This document shows, piece by piece, positions 19,784 through 27,520 of a stretch of DNA of 64,000 nucleotides. The stretch is from contig JAFAFW010000007.1 of assembly GCA_023423275.1 (NCBI GenBank), forward strand, positions 68,340 to 132,339. The letters are read 5' to 3'. The notes under the pieces were generated by a model. It saw only the letters and a program-made list of their open reading frames with translations. It ran no database searches and was not told the DNA's origin. The stretch comes from Pseudomonadota bacterium. GTDB lineage: Bacteria > Pseudomonadota > Alphaproteobacteria > Rhizobiales > Hyphomicrobiaceae. The position numbers were made by a program, and so were the translations under genes. Position 1 is the first letter of the stretch, and each line of letters starts with the position of its first letter.

Positions 19784-21196
19784 TCAGCGTTCAGATCGTG
19801 ACAGCAGCCTGGAGATGTTCCGGACGGCAACCCGCCGGTTCACGACCTCAGGCGCCTCCGTCTCGATCTTCAGGAACTGTTCGCCGTAACCTTGCGTGAC
19901 GAGATTCTCCGGCGGCACGCTGAACTCATCCGACAGGATCATGGCGACGCTCTCGGCGCGGCGATCCGACAGGGTCAGGTTGTCTTCCTCCGATCCGACC
20001 GCATCGGTATGTCCCTCGACCATGAAGATGGCGTCGGGATTGCGGTCGAGTACGCGATTGATGGCGCGGGCGACACGCTCCAACCGTCCGTACTGCCCAG
20101 GGGGAACTTCCCAGGATCCGAACTCGAAGTTCACCGAATCGAGGTCGACACGGCGGACCCGATCGCGCAGGTAGCGCGTCTGGCGGATTTCATCGAGCGA
20201 ATAGCCGCGTTCGATGTCTTCCACTGGCCCGGCGGACAGCGCTTCATAGACGTCGTCATAAGAGGCATCCTCGTAATCGACGATATACTTCTCGCGCGGT
20301 AGGTGGATGACCGGCGGCCGCAAGTCGACGAGACCACCGAGGAAAATGCCTCCGATACCCGGACGGTGATAGCGCCGGTTGTCGATCAGCACGACGGTGC
20401 GGCCGTCGCGGCCACGGCGATAGCGACGCAGCAGACGTCCTTCCCGATCGACCTCGGAAACAACATGTATGCCACCCGCCCCGATGTAGGTGGTGACCGT
20501 CACGCCATCGCCTCTGCGCTCGACCCGGCGGTCCTGGAACTTGCGGCCGAACCGGTCACCGTCGTTATGACGGATGACGACACGGCCATTCTCGCGCACG
20601 ATCATGCGCCCATCGGGCTCTTCGATGATGCGGCGGCCGCCATCGACGCGCTCGCGGCGTTCCCGCTTGATGTCTTCGAGGCGACCGCGGCGCCAGTCGT
20701 CCCGCCGATCGTCGCGCGCTTCTCGCCGGTCATCGCGGCGATCATCACGCGCGTCGCGCTTGTCTTCACGCCTGTCCTGGCGGAATTCGCGGTGGTCCTC
20801 GCGCACATCCTTGCGCTCGTCGCGACGCTCTTCGCGTACGTCCCTTTTCTCTTCGCGCCGATCCCGGCGGACATCCTTGCGTTCGTCGCGACGCTCCTCG
20901 CGAACGTCCTTTTTCTCCTCACGCCTATCCTGGCGTGCGTCTTTCTTTTCTTCCCGGCGCTCCTGGCGGCCTTCCCGCTTTTCCTCGCGCCGTTCTTGGC
21001 GATTGTCTCGACGTTCCCCGCCGCGCTCCTGGCGCTCATCGCGCCTGGCATCCGCGTCGCGGTTGATGATGACCTGGGCCAACTGCAATGAGCTATCGGG
21101 CGAGCCTTGCGCGGCTGCGGGCGAAGCCGCCACGCCGGACAGAGAGCTCGACGCAATCAGTCCGGTCAGAATCCCGATCTTCTTCATTGTCTTCAT
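19784..21196 (-). CDS. OmpA family protein with long charged repeat region
   Basis: A 470-residue envelope protein. A Sec signal peptide (residues 1 to about 30) is followed by a roughly 150-residue stretch of Arg/Asp/Glu/Lys repeats (RREEKKD, RDERKDVR, DDRRDD units), then a beta-rich middle part, and a C-terminal OmpA peptidoglycan-binding domain with VEGHTDAVGSEEDNLTLSDRRA and NRRVAV. The OmpA domain predicts anchoring to peptidoglycan; the charged stretch probably forms a long helix or disordered spacer. The ATG at 21196 follows AAGGGA; the open frame extends 23 codons upstream without a better site. Confidence 0.85.
   Translation of the reverse strand: MKTMKKIGILTGLIASSSLSGVAASPAAAQGSPDSSLQLAQVIINRDADARRDERQERGGERRDNRQERREEKREGRQERREEKKDARQDRREEKKDVREERRDERKDVRRDRREEKRDVREERRDERKDVREDHREFRQDRREDKRDARDDRRDDRREARDDRRDDWRRGRLEDIKRERRERVDGGRRIIEEPDGRMIVRENGRVVIRHNDGDRFGRKFQDRRVERRGDGVTVTTYIGAGGIHVVSEVDREGRLLRRYRRGRDGRTVVLIDNRRYHRPGIGGIFLGGLVDLRPPVIHLPREKYIVDYEDASYDDVYEALSAGPVEDIERGYSLDEIRQTRYLRDRVRRVDLDSVNFEFGSWEVPPGQYGRLERVARAINRVLDRNPDAIFMVEGHTDAVGSEEDNLTLSDRRAESVAMILSDEFSVPPENLVTQGYGEQFLKIETEAPEVVNRRVAVRNISRLLSRSER
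20690..21010. repeat. Degenerate in-frame repeats coding the charged segment
   Basis: Within the OmpA-type gene the DNA shows recurring units such as CGCGAACGTC, CGTCGCGACGCTC and TTCTCCTC spaced by roughly 20-60 bases. They encode the RREEK/RDERKD repeats. They are imperfect, so length variation between strains by recombination or slippage is plausible. Confidence 0.65.
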
Positions 21197-21323
21197 GAGC
21201 GATTCCCTTGCTTCACGTCGTTGCGTGACGTTGGGGCCTGTAAAATGTGACCAATCTGGGGACACACCGATGCGGCCCTGATCACCCCGCGGGGCTGAAC
21301 CTGTGCTGAACGCGCGTTCGCAG

Positions 21324-21704
21324 TCAGATCTGTGGGACTATGCCGAGCGCACTGCAGCAGCCCGGCCAGGTCCCGACGAGTTGCAAAGCAGAACCTATGA
21401 GAATCAAGGCAGTAGCAGTCACGAAGGCCGTTTTGCGTCGCGCCAGCGTGCCGCCGTGCTCTGCCCAGGCACGGCGCATCGCCACATCTTCCATCATCTT
21501 GGCGCTGGTCTGCATATGCGCGCGCAATGCCTCTGGTGCGTGAGACTGCGAGAATGCCCGGTGCTTGCGCTCCTGTTCGAGCTTGCGCTGCAAGTCGAGC
21601 TGGCGGCCCTCATTGAAGAAGGCCAGATACCATTCGACCAGAAGGATCGCGAAACCCAGCATATCGAGCGCGATGCCGGCGACGGCCAACCATTGCTGAG
21701 ACAC
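21324..21704 (-). CDS. Small membrane protein of unknown function
   Basis: A 126-residue protein with a hydrophobic segment at each end (about residues 5-28 and 96-115) and a charged helical middle (DLQRKLEQERKHRAFSQ), so a hairpin with a cytoplasmic or periplasmic loop of some 65 residues. The chosen start is the GTG at 21704, preceded by GGGGGGAGA at about seven bases; an ATG 17 codons upstream has no binding site. I know of similar unnamed proteins in Hyphomicrobiales but no function. Confidence 0.6.
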   Translation of the reverse strand: MSQQWLAVAGIALDMLGFAILLVEWYLAFFNEGRQLDLQRKLEQERKHRAFSQSHAPEALRAHMQTSAKMMEDVAMRRAWAEHGGTLARRKTAFVTATALILIGSALQLVGTWPGCCSALGIVPQI

Positions 21705-21881
21705 TCTATCTTCTCCCCCCGGAGTTTCCCGCTCAGGAGAGCAGTGAGCACTCATTTACGTTCGCGTTATGTCGCGGCCTGAAAGCATGGTTGCAGGATG
21801 GGTTTTACCCGGAGGCCAAACGGCTGCTGCCTGCGCCTTTTCGCCATACCCGCAGCCGGGCGCCACGCTGTTGTCGCTTCC

Positions 21882-21910
21882 TTGACACCCTTTGGACCCC
21901 TCTCTAAGGT
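21882..21910 (+). promoter_or_regulatory. Probable promoter of the F0 operon
   Basis: TTGACA at 21882-21887 and TAAGGT at 21905-21910, spaced by 17 bases, lie 60 bases upstream of the atpI start. The -35 is perfect and the -10 has the relaxed form common in alphaproteobacteria. Confidence 0.6.
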
Positions 21911-21970
21911 GCGCGCCGTCGACTATCCGCCGTGCATCGGCCCAACCCAACAGTTCGGGCAAGCGTTGTC

Positions 21971-22369
21971 ATGTCTACAAACGGCAAGGACCACGGCTCG
22001 GGGCGCGGTGAGATCAGTCGGGAGGATCGTGAGGCTTTCAAGTCGCGCGCTTCCGGGCTCGGAAACCGTCTCGAGCAGGTCAAGGCCAGACGGGCGCCTC
22101 CTCCTGATGCTGCTGCGCGGAGTGCCGCGCTGGGGCAGGGCTTCAAGATCGCCGTCGAGCTTGTGGCGGGGGTTTTGTTCGGCGGCGTGGTTGGTTGGGC
22201 GCTTGACCGGTATTTCGGTTCGGCGCCGTGGTGTATGGCGGTGTTCCTGATGGTGGGGTTTGCCGCGGGAATGTCGAATGTGATCCGCACGGCCAAGCGC
22301 ATGCAGGCCGCAGCCGAACCGCTCCAGCGGTCGGCGCCATCGGTGCGGGACGACGAGGAAGATAGGTAG
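21971..22369 (+). CDS. atpI: ATP synthase protein I
   Basis: A 132-residue protein that heads the F0 operon and in other bacteria helps assemble the c-ring. The N-terminal half is charged and soluble; the C-terminal half has two membrane helices with the family pattern GGVVGWALDRYFG and MVGFAAGMSNV. The ATG at 21971 opens MSTNGKD; an upstream in-frame start adds 13 residues. It is followed by atpB after 11 bases. Confidence 0.9.
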   Translation: MSTNGKDHGSGRGEISREDREAFKSRASGLGNRLEQVKARRAPPPDAAARSAALGQGFKIAVELVAGVLFGGVVGWALDRYFGSAPWCMAVFLMVGFAAGMSNVIRTAKRMQAAAEPLQRSAPSVRDDEEDR

Positions 22370-22380
22370 GGGGCTGCTAG

Positions 22381-23133
22381 GTGGCGACGACTGCCGGTGC
22401 GGAGGGGGCTCATGGCCCCATGTATCAGTTTGAGATCAAGCGGCTGACGGAGCTCGATATCCTCGGCCATGATGCCTCGTTCACCAACTCGTCTCTGTTC
22501 ATGGTCCTTGCGGTCGTTCTGATCGCCGGCTTCTTCGCCGTGTCGATGAGCGGCCGTTCGCTGGTCCCGACCCGGATGCAGTCCCTGGCCGAACTCTCCT
22601 ACGAGTTCATCGCCAATATGGTGCGCGAGAACGTCGGTCAGGCCGGCATGAAGTATTTCCCGTTCGTGTTCACGCTGTTCATTTTCATCCTGGCGCTGAA
22701 CATGATCGGCATGATTCCCTACACGTTTACCGTGACCAGCCACATCATCGTCACGTTCGCGCTGGCCGCGCTGGTGTTCGTCGTTGTGACCGCGATCGGC
22801 TTCGCCCGCCACGGACTGGGCTATATGAAGCTGTTTGTGCCGGATGGCGTGCCCTTCTGGCTGATGCCGCTCATCGTACCGATCGAGCTGATCTCCTATC
22901 TGATCCGCCCGATCAGCCTTTCCGTTCGTCTGTTCGCCAACATGATGGCCGGCCACACCATGCTGAAGGTATTCGCTGGGTTCGTGGTGAGCCTTGGCGT
23001 TTTCGGCATCGCTCCGCTGCTGTTCACCATTGCCTTCACGGGGCTGGAGTTCGTGGTCTCCTTCCTGCAGGCCTTCATCTTCACCGTGCTCACCTGCATC
23101 TACCTGAACGATGCGGTGAACATGCATCACTAA
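22381..23133 (+). CDS. atpB: ATP synthase F0 subunit a
   Basis: The 250-residue stator subunit that forms the two proton half-channels. The essential arginine lies in PISLSVRLFANMMAGH, near residue 180, and the C-terminus reads FTVLTCIYLNDAVNMHH. Five or six membrane helices are visible. The start codon is GTG, eleven bases after atpI. Confidence 0.96.
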   Translation: MATTAGAEGAHGPMYQFEIKRLTELDILGHDASFTNSSLFMVLAVVLIAGFFAVSMSGRSLVPTRMQSLAELSYEFIANMVRENVGQAGMKYFPFVFTLFIFILALNMIGMIPYTFTVTSHIIVTFALAALVFVVVTAIGFARHGLGYMKLFVPDGVPFWLMPLIVPIELISYLIRPISLSVRLFANMMAGHTMLKVFAGFVVSLGVFGIAPLLFTIAFTGLEFVVSFLQAFIFTVLTCIYLNDAVNMHH

Positions 23134-23203
23134 TCTCGAGGCCGGCGCGCCCGCGCCAGCCTCCAGGTCGCCTTGTCATCCAAACCTTTGAAGGAGCTTT
23201 TCC

Positions 23204-23428
23204 ATGGATCCAAATGCCGCCAAGTTCATCGGCGCCGGCCTTGCCTGCTTCGCTCTGATCGGCGCCGGTATCGGCATCGGAAACATCTTCGGCAACTACC
23301 TGTCGGGCGCGCTGCGCAATCCGTCTGCTGCGCCGGGCCAGTTCACGAACCTGCTGATCGGCTTTGCTCTCGCCGAAGCGACCGGCCTGTTCGGTCTGCT
23401 GGTCGCGCTCATCATCCTGTTCGGCTGA
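23204..23428 (+). CDS. atpE: ATP synthase F0 subunit c
   Basis: The 74-residue hairpin proteolipid of the rotor ring. It carries the glycine-rich first helix (LIGAGIGIGNIFGN), the polar loop RNPSAAPGQ and, in helix two, the proton-carrying Glu58 in FALAEATGLF. No extra sodium-binding pattern is obvious, so proton coupling is likely. AAGGAGC precedes the ATG. Confidence 0.97.
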   Translation: MDPNAAKFIGAGLACFALIGAGIGIGNIFGNYLSGALRNPSAAPGQFTNLLIGFALAEATGLFGLLVALIILFG

Positions 23429-23498
23429 TCGGTGAAGGGCCGAGGGGCGCCGCGACAGCGCGCTGTCTTTCGGTTCATTCGCTGTCTGGAGACTGCCA

Positions 23499-24044
23499 AT
23501 GCTCGCTAGCCTAGTCGTGCTTGCCGCGGCGGCCGGAGAAGCGGCGCAATCGGGGGGGCTGCCTCAGCTTCACGCCCCCAACTTTTCGCCACAGCTCATC
23601 TGGCTCGCGATCACGTTCGGCGCACTGTATTTCATACTGTCGCGGTGGTCTCTGCCGCGCGTCGCCGAAGTCATCGAGGAGCGGCGGGATCGCATTCAGC
23701 GCGATCTCGACGAGGCCGAGCGCCTGAAGGGTGAGACCGAGAAGGCTCTTGCGGCTTACGAGCAGGAACTGGCTGCTGCACGCGGCCGGGCCGGCGCGAT
23801 CGCACGCGAGACCCGCGATTCGCTGTCCGCTGAGGTCGACAGCGAACGCGCTCGTGTCGATGGACAGGTCAATGCCAAGGTGGCGGAGGCTGAAAAGCGT
23901 ATTTCCGACATGAAGTCCAAGGCACTGGCGCAGGTCAATGAGATCGCCAGTGAGACGGCTGGGGCCGTGGTGACGAAGCTCATCGGTACCGAAGTCGGTG
24001 CTGACGAGGCTCGGCGCGCGCTCGAGCCGGCAGCGGGAGAGTAA
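23499..24044 (+). CDS. atpF2: ATP synthase F0 subunit b'
   Basis: A 181-residue peripheral-stalk subunit. An unusual N-terminal stretch of some 30 residues is followed by one membrane helix (LIWLAITFGALYFILSR) and a long charged coiled coil. As in other alphaproteobacteria and phototrophs, two divergent b-type subunits (b' and b) pair as a heterodimer; this is the one placed first and containing the WSLPRVAEVIEERRDRI segment typical of b'. atpF starts four bases after its stop. Confidence 0.92.
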   Translation: MLASLVVLAAAAGEAAQSGGLPQLHAPNFSPQLIWLAITFGALYFILSRWSLPRVAEVIEERRDRIQRDLDEAERLKGETEKALAAYEQELAAARGRAGAIARETRDSLSAEVDSERARVDGQVNAKVAEAEKRISDMKSKALAQVNEIASETAGAVVTKLIGTEVGADEARRALEPAAGE

Positions 24045-24048
24045 TGCG

Positions 24049-24561
24049 ATGCTGGTGATGCTCGCCACGGGTTCGATTTTCGGCACGCCCGAGTTCTGGG
24101 TCGCCGTAGCGTTCGTCGGCTTTATCGCCTTGTTGGTCTACTACAAGGTGCCGGGAATGATCACGAAGGCGCTCGATGAGCGTGCCGATGCGATCCGCAC
24201 CGAGCTCGACGAGGCGCGCCGCCTGCGCGAGGAAGCGCAGCAGCTTCTTGCCGACTATCAGCGCAAGAGCCGCGAAGCCGAGCAGGAGGCCGCATCGATC
24301 GTCGCGCAGGCCAAGCGCGAGGCCGAGGCGCTTGCGACCGAGACCCGCAAGGGACTGGCCGAGACGTTGGAGCGGCGCACCAAGCTCGCCGAGGAGAAGA
24401 TCGCCCGGGCGGAGGCGCAGGCGCTGGGTGAAGTTCGCTCCGCGGCTGTCGACAGTGCCATTTCCGCGGCCGAGCGCATCTTGAAAGGCAAGGTCACGGC
24501 TGATGTGGACGCCCGCCTGGTTGATCAGAGCATCGGCGACCTGAAGGGCAAGCTGAACTGA
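24049..24561 (+). CDS. atpF: ATP synthase F0 subunit b
   Basis: The 170-residue second stalk subunit: one N-terminal membrane helix (EFWVAVAFVGFIALLVYYKVP) and a long coiled coil starting at ITKALDERADAIRTELDEA. The ATG at 24049 lies four bases after the b' stop; the open frame extends upstream but overlaps b'. It ends the operon and is followed by a clear terminator; the F1 genes (atpHAGDC) are not in the window, as expected for the split arrangement. Confidence 0.95.
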   Translation: MLVMLATGSIFGTPEFWVAVAFVGFIALLVYYKVPGMITKALDERADAIRTELDEARRLREEAQQLLADYQRKSREAEQEAASIVAQAKREAEALATETRKGLAETLERRTKLAEEKIARAEAQALGEVRSAAVDSAISAAERILKGKVTADVDARLVDQSIGDLKGKLN

Positions 24562-24587
24562 AGCCTGTTCGATCGGTGATTTACCAA

Positions 24588-24614
24588 AGGCACGCCAGCG
24601 AGGCGTGCCTTTTT
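24588..24614 (+). terminator. Rho-independent terminator of the F0 operon
   Basis: A perfect 9-bp stem (24588-24596 with 24602-24610, 5-base loop) followed by TTTT at 24611-24614, some 27 bases after the atpF stop. Confidence 0.92.
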
Positions 24615-24783
24615 ACTATGTGCACGAATTAAACCTGCCACGCGTGCATACACTCTCTGTGCCCGGCGTTATTCATGCGGATGCCGTGCGATCGGGTGCA
24701 GGTTCGTCCGACCACGGCAACTTGATCGAGACTTCCAAATCACGGCGCCCTATAATCAGCCTGCCGGGAGATTGGAGTGTGTG

Positions 24784-25212
24784 ATGCGCACGATGTTGCG
24801 TTGGTTGCTCTTGGTTTCGGCAGTGATCCCTTTGCAAGCGGTGTCCACGGACAGTGCGCGTGCCGTTTCAGCGGCGGTCGCAGGTCGCGCTGTTGATGCG
24901 CCATGGTCAGTGGTTCCGATCACCTACCTCGGTTCCGGCTACGACCGGTATGATGACGATGACGAGGAGGATATCCCCGCGCCGGTAGGGGCGTACGGAT
25001 ATGGCTACGACCGGCCGCCAGCCCCGCCATCGGGATATGGATCCTACGGGTACGGATATCGTCCGCCAGCACCGACGGGATATTTCACGCCGCCCGTCGT
25101 CGAGTGGCTTCCTCCGCCCCGGCCGTCAAGCTGTGGCGAATATCGCTATTGGGATGGGGAGCGTTGCGCGGACGCCCGCTGGCAGCCGCCTTATGTCGGC
25201 CCGCGCTGGTAG
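24784..25212 (+). CDS. Secreted Gly/Tyr/Pro-rich protein of unknown function
   Basis: A 142-residue protein with a signal peptide (MRTMLRWLLLVSAVIPLQA, cleaved near residue 25-30), an acidic run of Asp and Glu, then low-complexity GYGYDRPPAPP repeats, and a C-terminal part with two cysteines (SSCGEYRYWDGERCADARW) that likely form a disulfide. The ATG follows GGAG by six bases; a TATAAT at 24751-24756 is a likely -10, with no good -35. Such proteins are frequent in the Hyphomicrobiales envelope; the role is unknown. Confidence 0.65.
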   Translation: MRTMLRWLLLVSAVIPLQAVSTDSARAVSAAVAGRAVDAPWSVVPITYLGSGYDRYDDDDEEDIPAPVGAYGYGYDRPPAPPSGYGSYGYGYRPPAPTGYFTPPVVEWLPPPRPSSCGEYRYWDGERCADARWQPPYVGPRW

Positions 25213-25232
25213 TCTCCTCTGAGCGTCTCAAC

Positions 25233-25266
25233 AAAAAAGCCTATCGCTCTCAGCAGCGATAGGCTT
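25233..25266 (-). terminator. Rho-independent terminator of the small-protein operon
   Basis: On the minus strand a perfect 12-bp stem (25255-25266 with 25237-25248, 6-base loop) runs into a T tract (TTTTTT, complement of 25233-25238). It lies about 25 bases after the stop of the 44-residue gene. Confidence 0.9.
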
Positions 25267-25291
25267 GTTCCGTTTGGGCGGCCGCGAATGA

Positions 25292-25426
25292 TCAGGTGAC
25301 GATCACCAAAGCCAGGGCAACGCCCAAGCCGACAATGTGCGCGGCGCCGAAGATCAGGCCGGCGCGACCAACGCTGCCGACGCTTGCGGGCGAACGATGC
25401 GTGTCGGGATTTTCAGGTTCGCCCAT
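25292..25426 (-). CDS. 44-residue single-span membrane protein
   Basis: A very short gene. The product starts MGEPENPDTH, has a polar N-terminal half and a hydrophobic C-terminal helix (AGLIFGAAHIVGLGVALALV), so it should be a tail-anchored membrane peptide. Support: the ATG comes one base after the stop of the 167-residue gene upstream (TGACATG), it has an AAGG binding site inside that gene's end, and a strong terminator follows. I do not recognise the family. Confidence 0.7.
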   Translation of the reverse strand: MGEPENPDTHRSPASVGSVGRAGLIFGAAHIVGLGVALALVIVT

Positions 25427-25427
25427 G

Positions 25428-25931
25428 TCACACCTTGCTTGTTTCGAGTGCATTTGAAATTTCGTTCAGCGTGGCCTTTTCGGCTTCGCTCACCTGGACG
25501 CCGCCGAAACCCAGAAATCCGCCTTCCTTGGAGGCATCGGCGACACGCTGGCCAAGCTGTTCCAGCCAGCTCTTGAATGCGGGCGCGTCCTGCGGGGCTT
25601 TGGTATCGACGATCGTCGACGCCTGGCGCAGAAGATCGATAGAGCGCTCTTTCACGTCTGTCGGCTGAGCACCCTTGAATTTTTCCTTCAGGCCGCTTTG
25701 GACCGACTGGCGTCCCTCGGAGCTGACGAAGTCGTCCACGAGGGCCCGGATCAGAGGATTACCGTCCTGTTTGGACTTGGCCTCGCTGAGAACCGAAGCG
25801 CTGGCAAATCCTTCTTTCATCATGCCCCAAAGCCCGCTCGGCTCTGCGGCGGACACGGCCACGCCGGTAGCCATGACGCTTTCCATAAGCGTTTTCCATT
25901 CGTCGGGCGTAAACGAACTCTTGTCGGTCAT
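25428..25931 (-). CDS. Conserved hypothetical soluble protein
   Basis: A 167-residue helical cytoplasmic protein beginning MTDKSSFTPDEWKTLMESVMATG. It has no signal, membrane segment or cysteine. The pattern FTPDEWK...AVSAAEPSGLWG is one I associate with unnamed proteins in several bacterial phyla; no function is known to me. The ATG at 25931 has GGAG eight bases upstream; a GTG one codon earlier is also in frame. It is translationally coupled to the 44-residue membrane peptide gene downstream, which suggests a joint job at the membrane. Confidence 0.7.
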   Translation of the reverse strand: MTDKSSFTPDEWKTLMESVMATGVAVSAAEPSGLWGMMKEGFASASVLSEAKSKQDGNPLIRALVDDFVSSEGRQSVQSGLKEKFKGAQPTDVKERSIDLLRQASTIVDTKAPQDAPAFKSWLEQLGQRVADASKEGGFLGFGGVQVSEAEKATLNEISNALETSKV

Positions 25932-26084
25932 CACTGCATCTCCGGAAGATGGATCCCCCGGCGGCGGGCGATGTCGGGCCGGTTCAATCCTGTGCGGCCA
26001 GATAACAGTTGGTGCGTATTTTGGTTCCTGGGGCGGGCGCAGTCGTCAATAGGCCGCTGAACGGATGGCGGGCAACCAGCCGTG

Positions 26085-26549
26085 TCATTCGGCGGGCGCG
26101 GCTGCCACGGGACGAACGCAGACAGCCGAAAATGGCTCCGGCATGCGTTCGGCCTGATCCCGCTGCGATGGAAACAGGGCTGACAGCGCGTCTGCCGCGT
26201 CAGTCTCGCGATACGGTTTCGATAGTTTCGGCACATGACCGAACATGGCGGCTTGAAGCTTTGTTTCGCAGGAGGCGGTGACGAGAGAAAAACCGGTCGT
26301 AAAAATGAATGGAATGCACCGTGCGGCAAGCATGCGAGCGACTGGCCAGACCTCCGCCGCCCCAAGGTTTACGTCGAGAATGGCCCCGGAAATGTTGCCG
26401 TGGGAAGCAACCTGCAAGGCGCGCGTGACGTCGGCGATCGGCCCGACGATTTCAGCGCCCAGTTCCCTCAAGTGATCAGCAAGCAGGATCGCGAGGATGA
26501 TCTCGTCCTCGACAATCAGCACGCGTTTGCCGTTCCAGCTCACTGCCAT
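26085..26549 (-). CDS. Single-domain response regulator (receiver domain)
   Basis: A 154-residue protein consisting of one CheY-like receiver domain. The acidic pair is Glu14-Asp15 (IVEDE), the phospho-acceptor is Asp59 in AILDVNLG, the threonine switch is in FIFTTGF, and the lysine is in LSKPYRE. There is no output domain; the last 30 residues are Pro/Ala-rich and not conserved. The ATG at 26549 has GAGGA ten bases upstream; one three codons earlier lacks space. No histidine kinase is nearby. A LuxR-type regulator gene lies directly upstream on the same strand, 98 bases away. Confidence 0.82.
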   Translation of the reverse strand: MAVSWNGKRVLIVEDEIILAILLADHLRELGAEIVGPIADVTRALQVASHGNISGAILDVNLGAAEVWPVARMLAARCIPFIFTTGFSLVTASCETKLQAAMFGHVPKLSKPYRETDAADALSALFPSQRDQAERMPEPFSAVCVRPVAAAPAE

Positions 26550-26647
26550 CGCATCCATTCCTCGAAGTCTTCTCCGCCCCTACGCAAGGAAGCGGGAGAA
26601 ATGGCAACCGAAGGACGCAATGGCGATCCCCGTTTCCGGGGAGACTT

Positions 26648-27424
26648 TCAGGGGATCAGATTTTGGCGCACCGCTTCAACCGCCGCCTGGGTCCGGTTTT
26701 TGGCCCCAAACTTCTGTTGTGCCTTCTTGAAATGGCTGCGAACGGTTTCCTCGCCGATTCCGAGAATGGCGGCGATTTCAGCCGCTTGCTTGCCCATCGT
26801 CGCATATCGGAGAACGGCCAGCTCGCGTGGTGTCACGCGCGCGAGACGCGGCAGGTTGGCCGGATCTCGCGGAGCGATCTGTTCGAGGCGGATCGCGGCG
26901 CAACTTGCGGCCATGGACAACAGCGCGCGCTGGGGCTTGCTCAACGTACCATCGAGTAATTTCTTAGACCAATAGACGAGGATCCAGCGATTGCCGACCG
27001 GGCAGGTCAAGCCATCGCGCATGCCATATTGAAGAGCCAGGTCATAGGGCCAGCGATCGATGCCGATCGGCTCCAGCATTCGGCGGCTTTCCGTCCAGGT
27101 GAACGCCGCTAGGCTGGTTCGCGCCATCATGAGGTCCTGGTCAAGGCGGAGCCGCGACATGGAGATGTAATCCTCCCACCAGCCGGTCGGTACCTCGCTG
27201 CCGAGGAATACTGTCTCGCCGACTCTCGACGACGGCCAATCCCTGGAAAGGATGGGAAGGCGAGCGGCGCCCAATACCTTGACAGGCAAGCCTTCGCTTA
27301 CTGCAGCGTTGAGCCCCCCGAGAACATCCGCAGGCGTGGCGATCTCTGAACTGGCTCTCACAAAAGAAAAAACGTTATCGAGGATGGCGGACTCAATCAT
27401 GGAAGGACGCAGCTCCGCGTGCAT
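26648..27424 (-). CDS. LuxR family regulator with autoinducer-binding-like domain
   Basis: A 258-residue transcription factor. Residues 20-175 resemble the autoinducer-binding domain of LuxR proteins: aromatic WWEDY, an acidic Asp in LDQDL, Trp in AFTW, and YGMRDGLTCPV. The residue after the conserved Asp region is not the usual proline. The C-terminus is a LuxR helix-turn-helix (LTPRELAVL-like VTPRELAVLRYATMGKQAAEIA...TVRSHFKKAQQKFG). No luxI gene is near, so it is an orphan (solo). The start is uncertain; the alternative ATG is at 27400. The ligand is unknown and may not be a homoserine lactone. Confidence 0.82.
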   Translation of the reverse strand: MHAELRPSMIESAILDNVFSFVRASSEIATPADVLGGLNAAVSEGLPVKVLGAARLPILSRDWPSSRVGETVFLGSEVPTGWWEDYISMSRLRLDQDLMMARTSLAAFTWTESRRMLEPIGIDRWPYDLALQYGMRDGLTCPVGNRWILVYWSKKLLDGTLSKPQRALLSMAASCAAIRLEQIAPRDPANLPRLARVTPRELAVLRYATMGKQAAEIAAILGIGEETVRSHFKKAQQKFGAKNRTQAAVEAVRQNLIP

Positions 27425-27520
27425 TCGGGCTGAGACTTCAGGCTTGGATAAACGCCGGGAGGTGCTGAATGCGTTCCGTGGCCGCGATTACGGCTTTCGT
27501 GGTTGATCGATGATCACACT

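Noticed and set aside
20690..21010. CRISPR-like or tandem repeat array
   Set aside because: The repeats are degenerate, in frame, and lie inside the OmpA-type gene; there are no unique spacers or cas genes. No CRISPR array was seen in the window.
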